Positions 1 through 8,864 are shown, counted from the stretch's first letter. The stretch: 64,000 nt of DNA from Anaerolinea sp. (GCA_029975055.1 JARKPU010000051.1:62001-126000), one strand, 5' to 3'. Numbers and translations: made by a program. The notes: a model not told the origin generated them from the letters alone.

Positions 1-65
1 GGTGCGCGGCAGGCACCCGCGTTCGGCTCTCTGGCTGGATTATGTTTAGATGGATAGTGCATCGA

Positions 66-109
66 TTTTTCCCTAAATGGTGGGGCTTGCCCCGCCATTT
101 AGGGAAAAA
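66..109. repeat. 44-bp palindromic repeat, copy 1
   Basis: Arms of 21 nt (TTTTTCCCTAAATGGTGGGGC and its near-complement) around a 2-nt loop, with one T/G mismatch. It ends 18 nt before the pheA start and is followed by GAAACAC. Copies of exactly the same length lie at 30495-30538 and 39988-40031. On the + strand the T-run precedes the hairpin and an A-run follows, so it is not a normal forward terminator. Confidence 0.75.
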
Positions 110-127
110 GAAACACACGATCAAAAA

Positions 128-946
128 ATGAACGTTGCATTTCAAGGCGAACACGGCGCGTATTCGGAGGCTGGGCTCTTCGAGCATTTCGGCGACGGGG
201 CTGTCGCGCTGCCGTGCGAATCGTTCGACGCGGTCTTTGCGGCGGTCAGTTCGGGCCGGGTGGAGCGCGGCTTCATCCCCATCGAAAATTCGCTGGCGGG
301 CAGCATCCACCGCAACTACGACCTGCTGTTGCAAAACGAGCTGGTGGTGGTGGGCGAGCACAATTTGCGCGTCTCACACTGTTTGATCGGCACGCCCGGC
401 GCGCGGCTGGAGGGCATTCGCACCGTCACCAGCCACCCGCAGGCCCTGGCGCAGTGCGAGGGCTACCTGAAGCGCCTGGGGGTGAAGATCGAGCCGGCTT
501 ACGACACGGCCGGGAGCGTCAAGCTGGTGCGCGAGGGCGGCAACCCCTCGGTGGCCGCGATTGCCTCGCGGCGGGCAGCGGAGCTTTACGGCATGCAGGT
601 GCTGGCCGAGGGCATCGAAGATAACCCGGCCAATTACACGCGCTTCCTGGCCATTGCGTGCCATCCGGTGGAGCCCGGGCCGGACGCCAAGACTTCGATC
701 GTCTTCTCGCTCGAAAACCGCCCCGGCGCGCTGTACCGGGCGATGAGCGTGTTCGCGCTGCGTGATATCGACCTGACCAAGATCGAATCGAGGCCGCTGG
801 TGGGCAAGCTGTGGGAGTATTTTTTCTACATCGACCTGGCCGGGTCGGTGGAAGAGACGCGGGTGAAGAATGCGCTGGCGAACCTGAGCGAGTTCGCTGC
901 CTTTTTGCGCGTGCTCGGTTCGTACCCGCGCTACCGGGGCGGGTGA
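128..946 (+). CDS. pheA: Prephenate dehydratase (monofunctional, with ACT domain)
   Basis: Converts prephenate to phenylpyruvate, the committed step of phenylalanine synthesis, in the cytosol. The 272-residue protein begins MNVAFQGEHGAYSEAGL, the usual prephenate dehydratase N-terminus. The catalytic TRF motif appears as NYTRFLAI, followed by a C-terminal ACT domain (TSIVFSLENRPGALYRAM, then KIESRP) that normally binds Phe for feedback inhibition. There is no chorismate mutase domain, which fits the separate aroH at 8434. I chose ATG 128 over an in-frame upstream start at 77 because the upstream codons run through a 44-bp palindrome and are not family-like. It is the first gene of the aromatic cluster. 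A promoter, if present, lies at or beyond the window edge. Confidence 0.95.
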   Translation: MNVAFQGEHGAYSEAGLFEHFGDGAVALPCESFDAVFAAVSSGRVERGFIPIENSLAGSIHRNYDLLLQNELVVVGEHNLRVSHCLIGTPGARLEGIRTVTSHPQALAQCEGYLKRLGVKIEPAYDTAGSVKLVREGGNPSVAAIASRRAAELYGMQVLAEGIEDNPANYTRFLAIACHPVEPGPDAKTSIVFSLENRPGALYRAMSVFALRDIDLTKIESRPLVGKLWEYFFYIDLAGSVEETRVKNALANLSEFAAFLRVLGSYPRYRGG

Positions 947-960
947 GAGGGGGGTGCGTA

Positions 961-1084
961 CTTCGTAGGGTGCAGCCGCTTTGGGCTGCACCATCCTGGT
1001 TCTTGAAAGCGGTGCGGTCATAAAATCGACCGCACCCTACGAAGAGATGGGGCACGGTCGGTTTCTGACCGCACCCTACGAAGA
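961..1084. repeat. Double-hairpin GTAGGGTGC repeat (full copy plus half copy)
   Basis: Terminal inverted repeats CTTCGTAGGGTGC (961-973) and GCACCCTACGAAG (1032-1044) enclose two inner hairpins, one GGTGCAGCC/GGGCTGCACC and one GGTGCGGTC/GACCGCACC. A second 3' half with the same GACCGCACCCTACGAAG end follows to 1084. Related units are at 16873-17186 and 44834-44955. No ORF. Confidence 0.8.
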
Positions 1085-1111
1085 CGGATCATCCGCATCC
1101 AAAATTCACGC

Positions 1112-1140
1112 TTGACAAAGCGGGTCAAACTTGTTATAAA
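1112..1140 (+). promoter_or_regulatory. Sigma-70-type promoter of the trp operon
   Basis: A perfect -35 TTGACA (1112-1117) and a -10 TATAAA (1135-1140) are separated by 17 nt. Transcription should start near 1147, directly ahead of the T-box leader. Confidence 0.8.
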
Positions 1141-1375
1141 CTTCGCAACAATTGAAATTGAAAAGCTGTGAAGAGAAAGAGTACGCGCTGGAGAGCTGGT
1201 CCAGAGAGCGGTTGGCAGGTGAGAAGGCCGCCCGTGCGCCGGCGCCGAATGGGTCTCAGAGCTGCGAGGTGAAAGGTTCTGCCGTGTATCCTCCGCCGGG
1301 GCTGCCGCCGTTATCTGGGCAAAGGGTATAACCGGGCTGCGTCCGGCGTACCCGCTGAGTGAGGCTGGCTTTGCT

Positions 1376-1407
1376 CCCCGTCGTCATCACGACGGGGTTC
1401 TTTTTTT
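1376..1407 (+). terminator. Terminator-like hairpin inside the T-box leader (stem III position)
   Basis: A 9-bp perfect stem CCCCGTCGT/ACGACGGGG (1376-1384 with 1389-1397), a CATC loop and a TTCTTTTTTT tract. In the T-box architecture this should be stem III, but the U-tract makes it look like a stand-alone intrinsic terminator. Confidence 0.55.
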
Positions 1408-1442
1408 CAAAAAGCGACCTCAATTTGGGTGGCACCACGGGA

Positions 1443-1482
1443 AACCTCTCTCGTCCCAAGCGACGGGAGAGGTTTTTGGTTT
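1443..1482 (+). terminator. T-box regulated intrinsic terminator
   Basis: Stem AACCTCTCTCGTC pairs with GACGGGAGAGGTT around a short loop, followed by a T-rich tract. Its 5' arm directly follows and competes with the T-box core at 1422-1441, the standard terminator/antiterminator arrangement. Confidence 0.88.
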
Positions 1483-1514
1483 AACGGTCAGGCAGGAGTT
1501 TATAGGAGGGTCGA

Positions 1515-3008
1515 ATGCTGAAGGAAACGATGAATTTACGAACGCAGGAGGGAATGGCGCCGCTGGTGCGCGAGCTCCCGGCCGATTTGGAGACCCCCGT
1601 CTCCACCTACCTCAAGCTGGCCGGGCCGGGGCCGTCCTTCTTGCTCGAATCGGTCACCGGCGGCGAGCAGGTGGCGCGCTACTCGTTCATCGGCGTGGAG
1701 CCGCGCCGGGCGTTTGTGCTGCGCGGGCGGCAGATGGAGTCTCACGCTGCGGCAGGGGTGGAGGTGCGCGCCGCCGCAGACCCGCTGGCTGCGCTGGCCG
1801 AAGAGCTGAGCCGCGTGCGTGCCGCGCGCACGCCGGGGCTGCCGCGCTTTACCGGCGGGCTGGCCGGTTACCTGAGCTACGAGATGATGCGCTTCTTCGA
1901 GCCGAGCGTGGCCCTGCGCCCGCACGCGGGCCTGCCGGATGGCATCTTCCTGCTGGCCGATACGCTGGCGGCCTTCGACCATGCGTTTGGCAGGCTGCTG
2001 CTGATCGCCACGCCCGACCCATCGCTCGGGCCTGACGCCGCACGCGCCGAAGCCGAAGCCCGCCTGGATGCGCTCCAGGCCCGCCTGGCGGCCCCCCTGC
2101 CGGAACGCGCGCCTGCCGCGCCCGCCGCCCCCCGCTCCCCCGCCCCGATGCAGGCCAACCTCACCCGCGAGCAGTTCTGCCGGGCCGTCGAGCAGGCTAA
2201 AGAGCACATCGCCGCGGGCGATATCTTCCAGGTGGTGCTCTCGCAGCGCCTCAGCCGGCAGACCTCGGCCGCGCCCTTCGATATCTACCGCGCGCTCCGG
2301 CGGCTCAACCCCTCGCCCTATATGTTCTTCTTCGATTTCGCGCACCTGGCCGGCAGCGAGCCGCTCAGGCTGATCGGCGCATCCCCTGAGATGCACGTGC
2401 GCCTGGAGGAAGGGGTGGCGGCCATCCGCCCGATTGCAGGCACGCGCCCGCGCGGCAAAACCCCCGCCGAAGACCTGGCCCTGGAACAGGAACTGCTGGC
2501 CGACCCGAAGGAGCGCGCCGAGCACGTCATGCTGGTGGATTTGGCGCGCAACGACCTGGGGCGCGTGTGCGGGTATGGCAGCGTGCATGTGCCCGAGCTG
2601 ATGGGCGTGGAGCGTTACTCGCATGTGATGCACATCGTCTCGCAGGTGGAGGGCCGCCTGCGCCCCGAGGTTGACGCCTTTGAGTTGATGCGCGCCACCT
2701 TCCCCGCCGGGACGGTGAGCGGCGCGCCGAAGATCCGCGCAATGCAGATCATCGACCGGTTGGAAGGCGCGCCGCGCGGCCCCTACGCGGGGGCGGCCGG
2801 GTACTTCGCCGCCGACGGCTCGATGGACACCTGCATCACCATCCGCACGCTGGTGATGCAGGGCAGCGAGGTGAGCGTTCAGGCCGGAGCGGGCATCGTG
2901 GCCGATTCGCAGCCCGAAAACGAATATCTCGAGACGCTCAACAAGGCCCGCGCCCTGGCGCAGGCCGTGGAGATGGCGGAAACGGAGGCGTATGCTGGCC
3001 ATCATTGA
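1515..3008 (+). CDS. trpE: Anthranilate synthase component I
   Basis: Combines chorismate with ammonia to give anthranilate, the first committed tryptophan step, in complex with TrpG. At 497 residues it has the usual length. The N-terminal LLES motif ([20 protein letters not shown]), which forms part of the Trp feedback site, is present. The C-terminal chorismate-binding domain carries [43 protein letters not shown] and [11 protein letters not shown] strong AGGAGGG ribosome site at about 1504-1510 favours ATG 1515 over ATG 1530. It is the first gene after the T-box. Its 3' end overlaps trpG by 17 nt, suggesting translational coupling of the two subunits. The LLES motif separates it from PabB-only enzymes. 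Confidence 0.97.
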   Translation: MLKETMNLRTQEGMAPLVRELPADLETPVSTYLKLAGPGPSFLLESVTGGEQVARYSFIGVEPRRAFVLRGRQMESHAAAGVEVRAAADPLAALAEELSRVRAARTPGLPRFTGGLAGYLSYEMMRFFEPSVALRPHAGLPDGIFLLADTLAAFDHAFGRLLLIATPDPSLGPDAARAEAEARLDALQARLAAPLPERAPAAPAAPRSPAPMQANLTREQFCRAVEQAKEHIAAGDIFQVVLSQRLSRQTSAAPFDIYRALRRLNPSPYMFFFDFAHLAGSEPLRLIGASPEMHVRLEEGVAAIRPIAGTRPRGKTPAEDLALEQELLADPKERAEHVMLVDLARNDLGRVCGYGSVHVPELMGVERYSHVMHIVSQVEGRLRPEVDAFELMRATFPAGTVSGAPKIRAMQIIDRLEGAPRGPYAGAAGYFAADGSMDTCITIRTLVMQGSEVSVQAGAGIVADSQPENEYLETLNKARALAQAVEMAETEAYAGHH

Positions 3009-3558
3009 TAATTACGACTCGTTCACCTTCAACCTGGCACAGTTGTTCGGCGAGCTTGGGCAGGATGTGCGCGTCTTCCGCAACGACGCGCTCAGCGCCG
3101 ATGAACTGGAAGCGCTGGACCCGGGCCATATCGTCATTTCGCCGGGGCCGGGCGAGCCGGATGAGGCCGGCATCTCCACGGAGGTGATCAGGCGGCTGGG
3201 CCCGCGCAAGCCGGTGCTGGGGGTGTGCCTGGGGCACCAGTGCATCGGGGCGGCTTTTGGCGGGCAGGTGGTGCGCGCGCCGCGCCTGATGCACGGCAAG
3301 ACTTCGCCCGTCTATCACTACGGCGAGGATATCTTCGCGGGGCTGCCCAGCCCCTTCGAGGCCACGCGCTACCACTCGCTGGTGGTGGCCGAGCCGCTGC
3401 CCGAGGTGCTCAAGCCGACGGCCTTCACGCGCAGCGGCGAGCTGATGGGCCTGCGCCACAGGGTGTTCCCGGTGTTTGGGGTGCAGTTCCACCCCGAGTC
3501 TATCCTCACCCTGGCGGGCAGGCAGCTGCTCAGAAATTTCTTAGACGTGAGGATGTAA
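2992..3558 (+). CDS. trpG: Anthranilate synthase glutamine amidotransferase component
   Basis: Class I glutamine amidotransferase of 188 residues that releases ammonia from glutamine for TrpE. The N-terminus is the typical [20 protein letters not shown]. The nucleophile is Cys79 in [10 protein letters not shown], and His167 and Glu169 in VQFHPES complete the triad. The oxyanion loop [10 protein letters not shown] is present. The start codon lies inside the end of trpE (17-nt overlap). It may also serve a PabB enzyme for folate synthesis as in many bacteria, but no pabB is in the window. Confidence 0.95.
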   Translation: MLAIIDNYDSFTFNLAQLFGELGQDVRVFRNDALSADELEALDPGHIVISPGPGEPDEAGISTEVIRRLGPRKPVLGVCLGHQCIGAAFGGQVVRAPRLMHGKTSPVYHYGEDIFAGLPSPFEATRYHSLVVAEPLPEVLKPTAFTRSGELMGLRHRVFPVFGVQFHPESILTLAGRQLLRNFLDVRM

Positions 3559-3612
3559 ACCTCTCTCCACCCCGGCCCGGGGAGAAGAGAGGTGATCCTT
3601 CAGGAGGTCAAC

Positions 3613-4635
3613 ATGTTAAAACCATTTATTAACCAGGTGATCAACCGCCGCGACCTGACTGCCGCCGAGGCCGAAGAAGCCATGACAATCATCATGACCG
3701 GCCAGGCCACCCAGGCGCAGATCGGCGCCTACCTGGTGGCGCTGCGCATGAAGGGCGAGACGGTGGAAGAGATCACCGGTTCGGCGCGCGCCATGCGCGC
3801 TCAATCGAGCCATGTGCCCTGCGAGGTCAACGGCGACCCGCTGCTGGATACGGCCGGGACGGGCGGCGACGGCGCACACACCTTTAATATTTCCACGGCG
3901 GCGGCTTTTGTCATCGCCGGCAGCGGGCAGAAGGTGGCCAAGCACGGCAACCGCGCGGCATCGTCCAGGTGCGGCAGCGCCGACGTGCTCTCCGCGCTGG
4001 GGGTCAACCTCGATCTTTCACCCGAGCAGGTGGCCGAGTGCATCGAGCAGGTGGGCATCGGCTTCATCTTCGCGCCCAAATTCCACCCGGCGATGAAACA
4101 TGCCATCGGCCCGCGCCGCGAGCTGGGCCAGCGGACGATCTTCAACCTGCTTGGCCCGCTCACCAACCCGGCCGGGGCCACCCACCAGTTGATCGGCGTG
4201 TATGACCCGGCCCTCACCGGCCCGATGGCCAAGGTGCTCGGCGAGCTGGGCGGGCGCGCGGCTTTCGTCGTCCATGGGTACGGCGGGCTGGATGAGCTTA
4301 CCACCGGCGGGCCTAACCGTGTCAGCCGCCTGAAGGACGGCGCGGTGGAGACCTTCGAGTTTGACGCCGCCGACCTGGGGCTGCGCCGCGCCCGCCCTGC
4401 CGACCTGCGCGGCGGCGAGCCGGAAGAAAACGCACGCATCCTGCGCGCTTTGCTGGGCGGCAAAGACAGGAGCACCCGCCGCGACGTGCTGCTGCTCAAC
4501 AGCGCGGCGGCCCTGGCGGCGGTGAACGGCGATTTCGCCTCCGGGCTGCGCGAGGCCGAGCGCTCGCTTTCCAGCGGGGCCGCGCTTCACAAGCTGGAAG
4601 CCCTGGCGGCGTTTTCTCAACGGTGCGCGCAATGA
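3613..4635 (+). CDS. trpD: Anthranilate phosphoribosyltransferase
   Basis: Transfers the phosphoribosyl group of PRPP to anthranilate. The 340-residue protein shows the glycine-rich PRPP loop GTGGDGAHTFNISTAAAFV, then KVAKHGNRAASSRCGSADVL, and GPLTNPAGATHQLIGVYDP later in the sequence. An AGGAGG ribosome site at 3602-3607 fixes ATG 3613; an in-frame GTG at 3592 lies upstream of it and is less likely. It follows trpG after about 50 nt. Its stop overlaps the trpC start (ATGA at 4632-4635). Confidence 0.96.
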   Translation: MLKPFINQVINRRDLTAAEAEEAMTIIMTGQATQAQIGAYLVALRMKGETVEEITGSARAMRAQSSHVPCEVNGDPLLDTAGTGGDGAHTFNISTAAAFVIAGSGQKVAKHGNRAASSRCGSADVLSALGVNLDLSPEQVAECIEQVGIGFIFAPKFHPAMKHAIGPRRELGQRTIFNLLGPLTNPAGATHQLIGVYDPALTGPMAKVLGELGGRAAFVVHGYGGLDELTTGGPNRVSRLKDGAVETFEFDAADLGLRRARPADLRGGEPEENARILRALLGGKDRSTRRDVLLLNSAAALAAVNGDFASGLREAERSLSSGAALHKLEALAAFSQRCAQ

Positions 4636-5417
4636 GCCGCCTGGAAGAGATCCTTGCCCACAAGCGCGCCGAGCTGGCTTCTCGGCGCGGGCAGCTCGAC
4701 TTAACTCAGGCGCGCGCCCTGGCCGAGCAGGCAGCCCCGCCGCCGGGCTTTCTGAGCGCGGTGCGCCGCCCGGCCGGTGAGCGCCCGCGGCTGATCGCCG
4801 AGATCAAGCGCGCTTCGCCCTCGCGCGGGCTGCTGGCGGCGGATTTCGACCCCCTGCGCCTGGCGCGTGCCTACTGCGCGAACGGCGCGGCGGCCATCTC
4901 GGTGCTGACCGACGAACGCTTCTTTGGCGGCAGCCTGGAAGATCTGCGCCGGGTGGCCGCGCTGGAACCCGCCCTGCCCGTCTTGCGCAAGGATTTCATC
5001 CTCGAGGAAACCCAAGTGTTTGAGGCGCGCGCCGCCGGGGCGGCGGCGGTTCTGCTCATTGCGGCAGCGCTGGAGGCCGGGCGCCTGCGCGCCTTGCGCG
5101 AACTGGCCGAAGAGCTTGGCATGGAGGCGCTGGTGGAGGCGCACAACCAGCCCGAGCTCGAGTCGGCGCTCGGCTCGGGGGCCAGGCTGGTCGGGATCAA
5201 CAACCGCGACCTGCACACCTTCTCCACCAGCCTGGAGACGACCCTGCGCCTGCGCCCGCTCGTCCCGGCGGGGGTGGCGGTGGTGGCGGAGAGCGGCATC
5301 CGCTCCCGCGCCGATGCCGACTGCCTGGCGGACGCCGGGGTGGATGCGCTGCTGGTGGGCGAAGCGCTCGTCACCGCGCCGGACCCCGGCGCGAAAGCGC
5401 GGGAGCTGGCCGGATGA
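4632..5417 (+). CDS. trpC: Indole-3-glycerol-phosphate synthase
   Basis: Ring closure and decarboxylation of carboxyphenylaminodeoxyribulose phosphate to indole-3-glycerol phosphate by a TIM-barrel enzyme of 261 residues. Signature segments are [15 protein letters not shown] with the catalytic lysine, [32 protein letters not shown] and VVAESGI. ATG 4632 overlaps the trpD stop; the GTG at 4623 is an unlikely alternative. The product stands alone and is not fused to TrpF as in enterobacteria. The TrpF domain is instead fused to TrpB in the next gene. Confidence 0.96.
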   Translation: MSRLEEILAHKRAELASRRGQLDLTQARALAEQAAPPPGFLSAVRRPAGERPRLIAEIKRASPSRGLLAADFDPLRLARAYCANGAAAISVLTDERFFGGSLEDLRRVAALEPALPVLRKDFILEETQVFEARAAGAAAVLLIAAALEAGRLRALRELAEELGMEALVEAHNQPELESALGSGARLVGINNRDLHTFSTSLETTLRLRPLVPAGVAVVAESGIRSRADADCLADAGVDALLVGEALVTAPDPGAKARELAG

Positions 5418-7264
5418 AGGTGAAGATTTGCGGGATCACCTCGCTGGAAGACGCGCAGGCCGCCGTGCGGGCCGGGGCCGATCTGCTGGGCTTCAATTTT
5501 TACCCGGCCAGCCCGCGTTACATCTCCCCGCAGGCCTGCCGGGCGATTGCCGAAGTGCTGCGCCCCACCGGCGTTTGCCTGGTGGGGGTGTTCGTCAACG
5601 CCGGTGTAGAAGAGGTGCGCTCCACCCTGGCCGAATGCGGCCTGCATTTGGCGCAGCTTTCGGGCGACGAGCCGCCCGAGGTGCTGGCCGAGCTGGGCGG
5701 GCTGGCCTTCAAAGCCCTGCGCCCCGCAGACTCCCAGGCGCTGGACGGCATGCTGGCGCGCTACCCGGCCCGCGCCTCTGCGCCGGCCTGGCTGCTGGAT
5801 GCGGCCCGCCCGGGCGAGTTCGGCGGCACCGGCCAGAGCGCCGATTGGCGCCTGGCAGCCGGGCTGGCGGCGCGGGCGCCGCTCTTGCTGGCGGGCGGGT
5901 TGAAGCCCGAAAACGTGGCCGCCGCGGTGCGGCAGGTGCGCCCGTGGGGCGTGGATGTGGCATCGGGGGTCGAAAGCACCACCGGCAGAAAGGATTTTCA
6001 TAAAATGGTCGAATTTATTCAGGCAGCCCGCCGGGCCGACCTTGCAGCGGAACCGGCGAGCGCCCCGCGGGCGGGAAAATACGGTCCCTACGGCGGGCAG
6101 TTCGCGCCGGAGGTGCTCATGCCGGCGCTGGCCGAGCTGGAAGAAGCCTACGCCGCCGCGCAAAGCGACGCGGCCTTCCAGGCCGAGTTCGAGCGCCTGC
6201 TGGCCGAATATGTGGGCCGCCCCACGCCGCTCTCTTATGCGGCGCGGCTGAGCGAAGCGCTGGGCGGGGCGCGCATCTACCTCAAACGCGAGGACCTGGC
6301 TCACACCGGGGCGCACAAGATCAACAACGCCCTCGGGCAGGCCTTGCTGGCGCGGCGCATGGGCAAGCGGCGCATCGTGGCCGAGACGGGCGCCGGGCAG
6401 CACGGCGTGGCTTCGGCCACCGCGGCGGCGCTGCTGGGGCTGGAGTGCGTGGTCTATATGGGCGAGGTGGATATTGCCCGCCAGCAGCCCAACGTGCAGC
6501 GCATGCGCCTGCTGGGGGCCGAGGTGCGCCCGGTGCAAAGCGGCAGCCGCACCCTCAAGGACGCAGTCAACGAGGCCATCCGCGACTGGGTGGCGAACGT
6601 GGGCGGCACCTATTACCTGCTTGGCTCGGCGCTCGGCCCGCACCCCTACCCTGCCATGGTGCGCGACTTTCAATCGGTGATCGGCCGCGAGGCGCGCGCG
6701 CAGATCCTCGCGCAGGCCGGGCGCCTGCCCGATGCCTGCATCGCCTGCGTCGGGGGCGGATCGAACGCCATCGGCCTCTTCCAGGCTTTCCGCGCCGACC
6801 CAGGCGTGGCGCTGGTGGGCGTGGAGGCAGGCGGCGAGGGCCTCGCCACCGGCCGGCACGCCGCGCGCTTTGGCGACCCGCGCAAAGGCCGCCCGGGCGT
6901 GCTGCACGGCACCTTCACCTACCTGCTGCAAGATGCCGACGGCCAGGTGGCGCAGACGCATTCCATCTCCGCCGGGCTCGATTACCCCGCCGTCGGCCCC
7001 GAGCACGCCTTCCTGCACGACAGCGGGCGTGCCGAATACACCTCGGCGGAAGACGGCGAGGCGCTGGCGGCCTTTCAGATGCTGGCGCGCACCGAAGGGA
7101 TTCTGCCGGCGCTCGAGTCGGCGCACGCCGTGGCCGAGGCGGTCCGCCGCGCGCCGAAGATGTCGCGGGGGAGCATCCTGTTGGTGAACCTCTCCGGGCG
7201 CGGCGACAAGGACCTCGACACGGTGCTGGGCCTGCTCGACAGGCAGACGGGGGGCGCGCAATGA
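5414..7264 (+). CDS. trpFB: Fused phosphoribosylanthranilate isomerase / tryptophan synthase beta chain
   Basis: One 616-residue ORF encodes two enzymes. Residues 1 to about 212 are Trp[10 protein letters not shown] with Cys6, [14 protein letters not shown] with Asp129, and the phosphate-binding end DVASGVE. A linker of about 15 residues (Ala/Pro-rich) follows. Residues about 225-613 are Trp[20 protein letters not shown], the PLP lysine Lys302 in [13 protein letters not shown], the phosphate loop [10 protein letters not shown] and the C-terminal GRGDKD. The reading frame is continuous through the junction with no stop or obvious frameshift. It overlaps trpC and trpA by ATGA at both ends. The fusion couples isomerisation (step 3) with the last step; TrpC and TrpA act in between. 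Confidence 0.95.
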   Translation: MKVKICGITSLEDAQAAVRAGADLLGFNFYPASPRYISPQACRAIAEVLRPTGVCLVGVFVNAGVEEVRSTLAECGLHLAQLSGDEPPEVLAELGGLAFKALRPADSQALDGMLARYPARASAPAWLLDAARPGEFGGTGQSADWRLAAGLAARAPLLLAGGLKPENVAAAVRQVRPWGVDVASGVESTTGRKDFHKMVEFIQAARRADLAAEPASAPRAGKYGPYGGQFAPEVLMPALAELEEAYAAAQSDAAFQAEFERLLAEYVGRPTPLSYAARLSEALGGARIYLKREDLAHTGAHKINNALGQALLARRMGKRRIVAETGAGQHGVASATAAALLGLECVVYMGEVDIARQQPNVQRMRLLGAEVRPVQSGSRTLKDAVNEAIRDWVANVGGTYYLLGSALGPHPYPAMVRDFQSVIGREARAQILAQAGRLPDACIACVGGGSNAIGLFQAFRADPGVALVGVEAGGEGLATGRHAARFGDPRKGRPGVLHGTFTYLLQDADGQVAQTHSISAGLDYPAVGPEHAFLHDSGRAEYTSAEDGEALAAFQMLARTEGILPALESAHAVAEAVRRAPKMSRGSILLVNLSGRGDKDLDTVLGLLDRQTGGAQ

Positions 7265-8139
7265 ACGCTCCACGCGACTTGAACAGAAAACCAACCGGCC
7301 TCGAGCGCATCCGCGCGGCCTTCCAGGCGGCCAACCGCGCGGGCCGGGCGGCGCTGATGCCCTACTTCACCCTCGGCTACCCCGATGCGGCTGCCTCGCT
7401 GGAGGTGATCGCCGCCATCGCCGGGGCCGGTGCCGATTTAATCGAGCTGGGCGTGCCTTTTTCGGATCCGCTGGCAGACGGGCCGACCATCCAGCGCTCC
7501 ACGCAGGCGGCCCTCGAGCAGGGCATGACGGTGCGCGGCTGCCTGGAATTGACCGCCCGCCTGCGCGAGCGCGGGGTGAGCCAGGCGCTGCTGCTGATGG
7601 GCTACGCCAACCCGATGCTGGCCTACGGCGTGGAGCTTTATGCTGCCGATGCCGCGCGGGCCGGGGCCGACGGGTTGATCATCCCCGACCTGCCGCTGGA
7701 AGAAGCCGCCCAGGCGCAGGCCGCCTGCCTTGCGAACGGGCTTGCGCTGGTCTATTTGCTCTCGCCGGCCTCGCCGCCTGAAAGGATCGCCGCCGCGGCG
7801 GGGGCGACCAGCGGGTTCCTCTACCTGGTTTCGCTCAACGGCGTCACCGGGGCGCGCAGCCGGCTGCCGGAGGGGCTGGAGGGGTTCGTAGCCCGCGCCA
7901 GGGCCGCGGCGCGCACGCCTGTGGCGGTGGGCTTTGGCATTTCCACGCCCGAGCAGGCCGCGCAGGTGGGCCGCCTGGCCGACGGGGTGATTGTGGGCTC
8001 CGCGTTGATCGACTCGGTGAGCCGCTCGGCGCAGCCCGCCCGCGCGGCGGCGGAATTCGTTGGAAACATGCTGTCTGCTCTCAGCCCTCAGCCGCCAGGC
8101 AAGGGCGCTGGAGAACGGTCATTCGTGGGTGAAAATTGA
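7261..8139 (+). CDS. trpA: Tryptophan synthase alpha chain
   Basis: Cleaves indole-3-glycerol phosphate to indole, which is channelled to the beta domain of the preceding TrpFB. The 292-residue TIM barrel has [28 protein letters not shown] with the catalytic Glu and Asp, and [14 protein letters not shown] 7261 overlaps the trpFB stop. The C-terminal tail (about 20 residues after VGNMLSALS) is Pro/Gly-rich and probably disordered. It is the last gene of the T-box operon; no clear terminator follows before the next promoter at 8226. Confidence 0.96.
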   Translation: MNAPRDLNRKPTGLERIRAAFQAANRAGRAALMPYFTLGYPDAAASLEVIAAIAGAGADLIELGVPFSDPLADGPTIQRSTQAALEQGMTVRGCLELTARLRERGVSQALLLMGYANPMLAYGVELYAADAARAGADGLIIPDLPLEEAAQAQAACLANGLALVYLLSPASPPERIAAAAGATSGFLYLVSLNGVTGARSRLPEGLEGFVARARAAARTPVAVGFGISTPEQAAQVGRLADGVIVGSALIDSVSRSAQPARAAAEFVGNMLSALSPQPPGKGAGERSFVGEN

Positions 8140-8225
8140 GTGGCAAATTCCAGTTTGGTTTCGCTGAGGCCGATCGGCGAGCGCAGAAAGCCGACAGTGT
8201 TTCTCTGAAAATACGAAATTCCTAC

Positions 8226-8254
8226 TTGACTTTCGCCTTATTCCGCGCTAAACT
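8226..8254 (+). promoter_or_regulatory. Promoter of the aroH-aroF-tyrA-aroA operon
   Basis: -35 TTGACT (8226-8231), 17-nt spacer, -10 TAAACT (8249-8254). Transcription would begin around 8260-8262, only a few nt before the leader-peptide ATG at 8266. Confidence 0.7.
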
Positions 8255-8265
8255 CTTCCCTAACC

Positions 8266-8343
8266 ATGCAACCTACCACGTCCTTTGCCCGCTATTATTA
8301 CTTTTACGGCACACCGGAACCGGCTGCCGGCGGCGGCGCTTAA
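8266..8343 (+). CDS. Tyr/Phe-rich leader peptide (transcription attenuator)
   Basis: A 25-codon ORF reads MQPTTSFARYYYFYG and then TPEPAAGGGA before TAA. Codons 10-14 (8293-8307) are Tyr-Tyr-Tyr-Phe-Tyr, with another Phe at codon 7. Within 30 nt of its stop lies a strong intrinsic terminator, and beyond that the genes for chorismate mutase, DAHP synthase and prephenate dehydrogenase. This is the classic layout of ribosome-mediated attenuation: scarcity of charged tRNA-Tyr or tRNA-Phe would stall the ribosome on the aromatic run and favour read-through. There is no Shine-Dalgarno and the predicted 5' UTR is very short. I could not identify the competing antiterminator helix by eye. The ORF is read directly; the function is inference. 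Confidence 0.82.
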   Translation: MQPTTSFARYYYFYGTPEPAAGGGA

Positions 8344-8371
8344 ACGGGCGAGAGAAGGTCACCTCAAACGT

Positions 8372-8404
8372 AACTGCGATGCCAATGGCATCGCAGTTTT
8401 TTGT
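8372..8404 (+). terminator. Attenuator terminator before aroH
   Basis: Perfect 12-bp stem AACTGCGATGCC/GGCATCGCAGTT (8372-8383 with 8387-8398), 3-nt loop AAT, then TTTTGTTT. It sits between the leader peptide stop (8343) and the aroH start (8434), so it can only act on this operon. Confidence 0.9.
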
Positions 8405-8433
8405 TTGAATCGATCATAAATGGAGTGTCAGGA

Positions 8434-8823
8434 ATGAGTATTCGCGGAATTCGGGGCGCGGTGGTCGCCGAGCGGGATGACCGGGAGGCCATCCTCTCCG
8501 CCACGCGCGAGTTGATCGGCGCGATCGTTGCCGCCAACCCCGGCCTGGAGCCGGGCGATATTGCCAGCGTCTTTTTCACCGTCACCGACGACCTGAGCGC
8601 CGCCTACCCGGCGCTGGGGGCGCGCCAAATGGGTTGGACGGAGGTGCCGCTGATGTGCGCGCGCGAAATCCCCGTCCCTGGGGCGCTGGGGAGGGTGATC
8701 CGCGTGCTGGTGCACTGGAACACGCCGCTGGCGCAGTCGCAGGTGCGGCATGTGTACCTGGGCGAAGCCGCCATGCTCAGGCCGGACCTGGTGTTGAGCG
8801 ATGGCGGTGAAGAGGCGCGCTGA
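8434..8823 (+). CDS. aroH: Chorismate mutase, AroH class
   Basis: Converts chorismate to prephenate, the branch point for Phe and Tyr. The 129-residue protein closely follows the monofunctional Bacillus AroH pattern: MSIRGIRGA with Arg7, [13 protein letters not shown] in the middle, [11 protein letters not shown] and the near-C-terminal [15 protein letters not shown]. It is the trimeric alpha/beta AroH fold and not the all-helical AroQ type. ATG 8434 was preferred over an in-frame ATG at 8401 because the family starts at MxIRGIRGA and GGAG lies at 8422-8425. It is the first structural gene behind the attenuator and is followed by aroF. Confidence 0.95.
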   Translation: MSIRGIRGAVVAERDDREAILSATRELIGAIVAANPGLEPGDIASVFFTVTDDLSAAYPALGARQMGWTEVPLMCAREIPVPGALGRVIRVLVHWNTPLAQSQVRHVYLGEAAMLRPDLVLSDGGEEAR

Positions 8824-8864
8824 AGTCGCGCCGCTTTATCGTTAATGTTGAGGAGGTAAACCTT

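Larger units (their letters stand above)
1147..1482 (+). promoter_or_regulatory. T-box leader, tRNA-Trp specific (UGG specifier), controlling trpEGDC(FB)A
   Basis: Hallmarks appear in the canonical order: GAAGAGAAAGAGTA with the AGTA of the specifier loop (about 1168-1181), an AGAGAGC bulge (1203-1209), a GGTGAGAA apical-loop-like sequence (1218-1225), then GAA followed by the specifier codon TGG at 1250-1252. The T-box core AATTTGGGTGGCACCACGGG is at 1422-1441, immediately before the terminator. Uncharged tRNA-Trp would pair with UGG and the GGTGGCACC region, stabilise the antiterminator and allow trp transcription. A second hairpin with a U-tract (1376-1407) sits where stem III is expected. 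The apical details are read by eye. The T-box identity and Trp specificity are secure. Confidence 0.93.

Noticed and set aside
1256-1459. Minus-strand ORF of 67 codons
   Set aside because: Lies wholly in the T-box leader, opposite structured RNA.
4871-7294. Minus-strand ORF of 807 codons opposite trpC-trpFB
   Set aside because: Antisense shadow of conserved trp genes with biased composition and no domain.
8136-8408. Open frame of 90 codons after trpA
   Set aside because: No ribosome site or family similarity. It runs through the promoter, leader peptide and terminator of the aroH operon in another frame.
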